NCBI RefSeq assembly: GCF_022749515.1
Contig: NZ_CP094242.1
Span: forward strand, 2,294,001 to 2,358,000
Length of the DNA stretch: 64,000 nucleotides
Origin: Morococcus cerebrosus
GTDB taxonomy: Bacteria; Pseudomonadota; Gammaproteobacteria; Burkholderiales; Neisseriaceae
Reading direction: 5' to 3'
Notes under the pieces: model-generated
What the model was told of the DNA's origin: nothing
The model's input: only the letters and a program-made list of their open reading frames with translations
Database searches by the model: none
In this document: positions 61,336-64,000 of the stretch, in pieces
How the letters are laid out: every line of letters begins with the position of its first letter
How positions within the stretch are numbered: the first letter of the stretch is position 1
Position numbers and translations under genes: made by a program

Positions 61336-61366
61336 TTTTCAGACGACCTTGATACGTCGTCTGAAA
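61336..61366. repeat. Compact inverted DUS pair between nuoH and nuoI
   Basis: TTTTCAGACGACC and ACGTCGTCTGAAAC with a 6-base loop, right after the nuoH stop. Intra-operon, so not a full terminator. Confidence 0.6.
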
Positions 61367-61367
61367 C

Positions 61368-62444
61368 TTATTTCCACAAATTCAGCGGCGAAATCATCCA
61401 CACACCCAAAATCACGATATAGGCGAAGCCGATGGGAATCAGCACTTTCCAGCCCAAACGCATGATTTGGTCGTAGCGGTAGCGTGGGAAGGTTGCACGA
61501 ATCCACAGATACCAGTACAGCACAGCCGCCATTTTCACGAACATCCAGAATGCGGAAGGCGTGCCGATAATGCCCCAGCTTTGCGGGAAGGGGGACAGCC
61601 AGCCGCCGAGGAACATCAGCGATGTCAGCGCAGCAATCAGGATCATGAAAATGTATTCGGCGAGGAAGAACAGCGCGAACGCGAAGCCGGAATATTCGAC
61701 GTGGTGGCCGGCAACGATTTCAGACTCACCCTCTGCCACGTCAAACGGCGCGCGGTTGGTTTCGGCAACGGCGGAAATCAGATAGACGATGAAGATGGGG
61801 AACAGCGGCAGCCAGTTCCACGAGAACACAGAACCGCCCGCGATGCCTTTTGCCTGCGCGGCAACGATGTCGGAGAAGTTCATGCTGCCCGACACCATCA
61901 CGACGCACACCAGCGCGGCACTCATGGCAATCTCGTAAGAAATGCTTTGTGCGGAAGCACGCATTGCGCCCAAGAACGAATATTTGGAGTTGGAAGCCCA
62001 GCCCGCGATGATCACGCCGTAAACCGACAGCGAGGTAATCATCAGGATGTACAAAAGGCCGATATTGATATTGGTCAGCACCCATTCTTCGTTGAACGGA
62101 ATCACTGCCCATGCCGCGAAAGACGGGGCGAGCGACATAATCGGACCGATGTAGAACAGGGCTTTGTTTGACAGCTTCGGACGGGTAACTTCTTTAAACA
62201 AGAGTTTGAACACGTCGGCAAACGGCTGAATCAGACCCCACGGACCGGTTACGTTCGGACCGACGCGAAGCTGCATAAAGCCGATGACTTTACGTTCGAA
62301 ATAAGTCAGGTAGGCGACGGTTAGAATCAGCGGAATCAGGATAATCACGATTTTGACGATGACGGACACCACCAAGCCCACGGTGATGCCCAAATCGCCC
62401 AGACCGAGCGTTGCGGCAAAGAGGTTTTGGAACCATTCCTGCAT
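61368..62444 (-). CDS. nuoH: NADH-quinone oxidoreductase subunit H
   Basis: 358 residues, eight or nine membrane helices. Quinone-chamber signatures are [23 protein letters not shown] (in part), [20 protein letters not shown] and [16 protein letters not shown]. Start [14 protein letters not shown] matches neisserial NuoH; a TTG two codons upstream overlaps the nuoG stop. Gap to nuoG is 2 bases. Confidence 0.98.
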   Translation of the reverse strand: MQEWFQNLFAATLGLGDLGITVGLVVSVIVKIVIILIPLILTVAYLTYFERKVIGFMQLRVGPNVTGPWGLIQPFADVFKLLFKEVTRPKLSNKALFYIGPIMSLAPSFAAWAVIPFNEEWVLTNINIGLLYILMITSLSVYGVIIAGWASNSKYSFLGAMRASAQSISYEIAMSAALVCVVMVSGSMNFSDIVAAQAKGIAGGSVFSWNWLPLFPIFIVYLISAVAETNRAPFDVAEGESEIVAGHHVEYSGFAFALFFLAEYIFMILIAALTSLMFLGGWLSPFPQSWGIIGTPSAFWMFVKMAAVLYWYLWIRATFPRYRYDQIMRLGWKVLIPIGFAYIVILGVWMISPLNLWK

Positions 62445-62446
62445 AA

Positions 62447-64000
62447 TCAAGCTCCCGCCAGTTCAATAGTGTCCATCAACGCACCCAGCACGGCATTTTC
62501 GGTATGCAGCGGCAGATGCACCACGTTTTCAGGCAGTCCGGCATCGGCTTTGACCATCACGGACACGCCTGCGCCGTTTTGTTTGGCGACGGCGGTTTGT
62601 CCGTCTTGCAGGCCTAAGCGCGCCAAAGTGTTCGGATTCACACGCGCGGACGGCATGGCGGCATGGCTGGTCGCTTGTAACGGCTCGGAACGGCGCACGA
62701 TGGCATCGGTGTGATAGATGCCGACTCCGCCTACGCGCACGAGGCGGCTTGAGGTCGTCTGAAAATCTTTTTGAGTCGATGCGGCGCGGTTGTTCAGTTT
62801 GGACGGCAGACTTTCCGCATCCAGCGCATCTTTCAGAATCGCGGCGGTATCGTGGTATTCAAAACCTTTCAGGTCAAACAGGTTGCCCAATACGCGCAAC
62901 ACTTTCCACAGCGGACGCGAGTCGCCGAAGCCCTGAACGACGCCGTGGAAGGATTGCAGACGGCCTTCCATATTGATGAAGCTGCCCGAGGTTTCGGTAA
63001 ACGGGGCAATCGGCAACAATACGTCGCACACGTCCAGCAGCGTTTCGCTGACAAACGGTGTAAACGCCATCACGCTTTTTGCCTGTTTCAACGCGGCTAC
63101 GGCTTTTGCACCGTCCGCCGTATCGATTTCCGGTTCGACGTTGAGCAGCAAAACTGCCTGTTTCGGCGCATTTGCCATTTCGGCAACGCTCTCGCCCGAG
63201 TTCACGCCCAATACATCCGCACCAACGCTGTTAGCAGCCTGCGGCAGAATACCCAGCACCGCGCCGGTTGCGTCCGCCAGCTCTTGCGCAGCGGCATAAA
63301 TGGCGGCGTAATCGGGATGGTTTTGCACTTCCGCACCCAAAATCACCGCTGCTTTTTCAGCGTTTTTCAAGCTGGCGGTAATTGCGTGTTCCGCATCGGC
63401 AGACAGGTTTTTCAGACGACCTGCCCACTCGTCGGGATGCACCGCTTCCTGAGCCAGAAGCGGCATCAGCAATTCTTCCTTGCTGCTTGCCAACACGCTC
63501 AAGGCCATGCGTTCTTTGGCGGCACGGCGCAGGCGGGCGGTCAGAAGCGGCTGTTCTTTGCGCAGGTTCGCACCGACCACCAGTACGGCTTCGTTGTCCG
63601 CCAGCGATTCGATACTTTGTCCCAGCCATTGTGCACCATTGAGGTCGTCTGAAAGACGTTTGTCCAGTTGGCGCAGGCGGGTAGCGAAGTTTTTAACACC
63701 CAAGCCATTAGCAAATTTTTTCGCCAGATACAGTTCTTCGACCGTATTCATCGGATTCGCCCAAATGCCGACTTGGTTTTGGTTGCCGTCTTTGGCGATA
63801 CATTCAATCGCGCTGCGGACATATTCCAGTGCGGTTTTCCAATCTACGTCCATCCACTCGCCGCCCTGTTTGATTTTCGGGTTTTTCAGACGGCTTTCGT
63901 GATACAGGCCTTCATAGGCAAAACGGTCGCGGTCGGACAGCCAGCATTCGTTGATGGCTTCGTTTTCCAACGGCAATACGCGGCGGACGGTATGGTCTTT
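62447..64000 (-). CDS. nuoG: NADH-quinone oxidoreductase subunit G, N-terminus beyond the window
   Basis: The C-terminal 517 codons of NuoG; the frame is open to base 64000. The visible part is the molybdopterin-oxidoreductase-like domain ([45 protein letters not shown] and [28 protein letters not shown] in part), which is structural in complex I. The N-terminal 2Fe-2S and 4Fe-4S domains lie outside. Several DUS copies are tolerated inside, translated as [13 protein letters not shown] and FQTT. Confidence 0.96.
   Translation of the reverse strand, partial: KDHTVRRVLPLENEAINECWLSDRDRFAYEGLYHESRLKNPKIKQGGEWMDVDWKTALEYVRSAIECIAKDGNQNQVGIWANPMNTVEELYLAKKFANGLGVKNFATRLRQLDKRLSDDLNGAQWLGQSIESLADNEAVLVVGANLRKEQPLLTARLRRAAKERMALSVLASSKEELLMPLLAQEAVHPDEWAGRLKNLSADAEHAITASLKNAEKAAVILGAEVQNHPDYAAIYAAAQELADATGAVLGILPQAANSVGADVLGVNSGESVAEMANAPKQAVLLLNVEPEIDTADGAKAVAALKQAKSVMAFTPFVSETLLDVCDVLLPIAPFTETSGSFINMEGRLQSFHGVVQGFGDSRPLWKVLRVLGNLFDLKGFEYHDTAAILKDALDAESLPSKLNNRAASTQKDFQTTSSRLVRVGGVGIYHTDAIVRRSEPLQATSHAAMPSARVNPNTLARLGLQDGQTAVAKQNGAGVSVMVKADAGLPENVVHLPLHTENAVLGALMDTIELAGA

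Overview
The window is chromosomal DNA of a Neisseria species. The strongest sign is the DNA uptake sequence AGGTCGTCTGAA, present as single copies and as inverted pairs throughout, together with Correia elements, dRS3-type intergenic repeats, an AT-rich MITE and an IS30-family (IS1655-like) element. From memory of published DUS dialects, AGGTCGTCTGAA is the dialect of the N. mucosa / N. sicca / N. macacae group rather than of N. meningitidis or N. gonorrhoeae (ATGCCGTCTGAA). The species call is therefore an inference; the genus is not in doubt.

Layout. 1-5.6 kb: truA (cut by the left edge), the FimV-like tspA, then a forward run yciB - yciI-like - bolA-like - PpiC-type isomerase. 5.8-9.4 kb: dtd, aat, and a divergent fur / bamE-dapB pair. 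9.4-12.2 kb: minC-minD-minE-oxyR on the minus strand. 12.4-15.8 kb: lysS, an aldA-like aldehyde dehydrogenase and a tRNA-Lys with a clear sigma70-type promoter. 15.9-20.8 kb: a repeat-built lipoprotein, trpC, valS and a small HTH regulator. 21.2-25.9 kb: zupT, xth, rsmI and several poorly known small proteins, all on the minus strand. 26-29.2 kb: yraN, gmhA, the dolP-like lipoprotein (GNA2091 homologue), a Pro/Lys-rich membrane protein and map. 29.3-33.9 kb: repeat-rich accessory stretch with parA, pdxA, small secreted proteins, three Correia-type elements (one interrupted by an AT-rich MITE) and the IS30 element. 33.9-44.7 kb: the envelope cluster frr-uppS-cdsA-dxr-rseP-bamA-skp-lpxD-fabZ-lpxA on the minus strand. 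45-51 kb: terC-like, CopD-like and FUSC membrane proteins, phrB, proB. 50.8-64 kb: respiratory complex I genes nuoG(partial)-H-I-J-K-L-M-N plus a DUF2818 gene, with extra genes between K and L and between L and M.

How the genes work together. The lpx/fab/bam/rseP/cdsA/uppS/dxr cluster links isoprenoid carrier, phospholipid, lipid A and outer-membrane protein assembly. minCDE sets the division site, and oxyR is appended to that operon. The nuo genes encode the membrane arm and part of the peripheral arm of NADH:quinone oxidoreductase.

The best candidate for an undescribed system is a two-gene module at 54295-55928: an ABC/RecF-like ATPase whose stop overlaps the start of a PIN-domain nuclease gene. 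It sits inside the nuo operon between nuoL and nuoM and is visibly more AT-rich than its neighbours. It resembles ATPase plus nuclease defence or toxin modules in architecture. That function is inference only.
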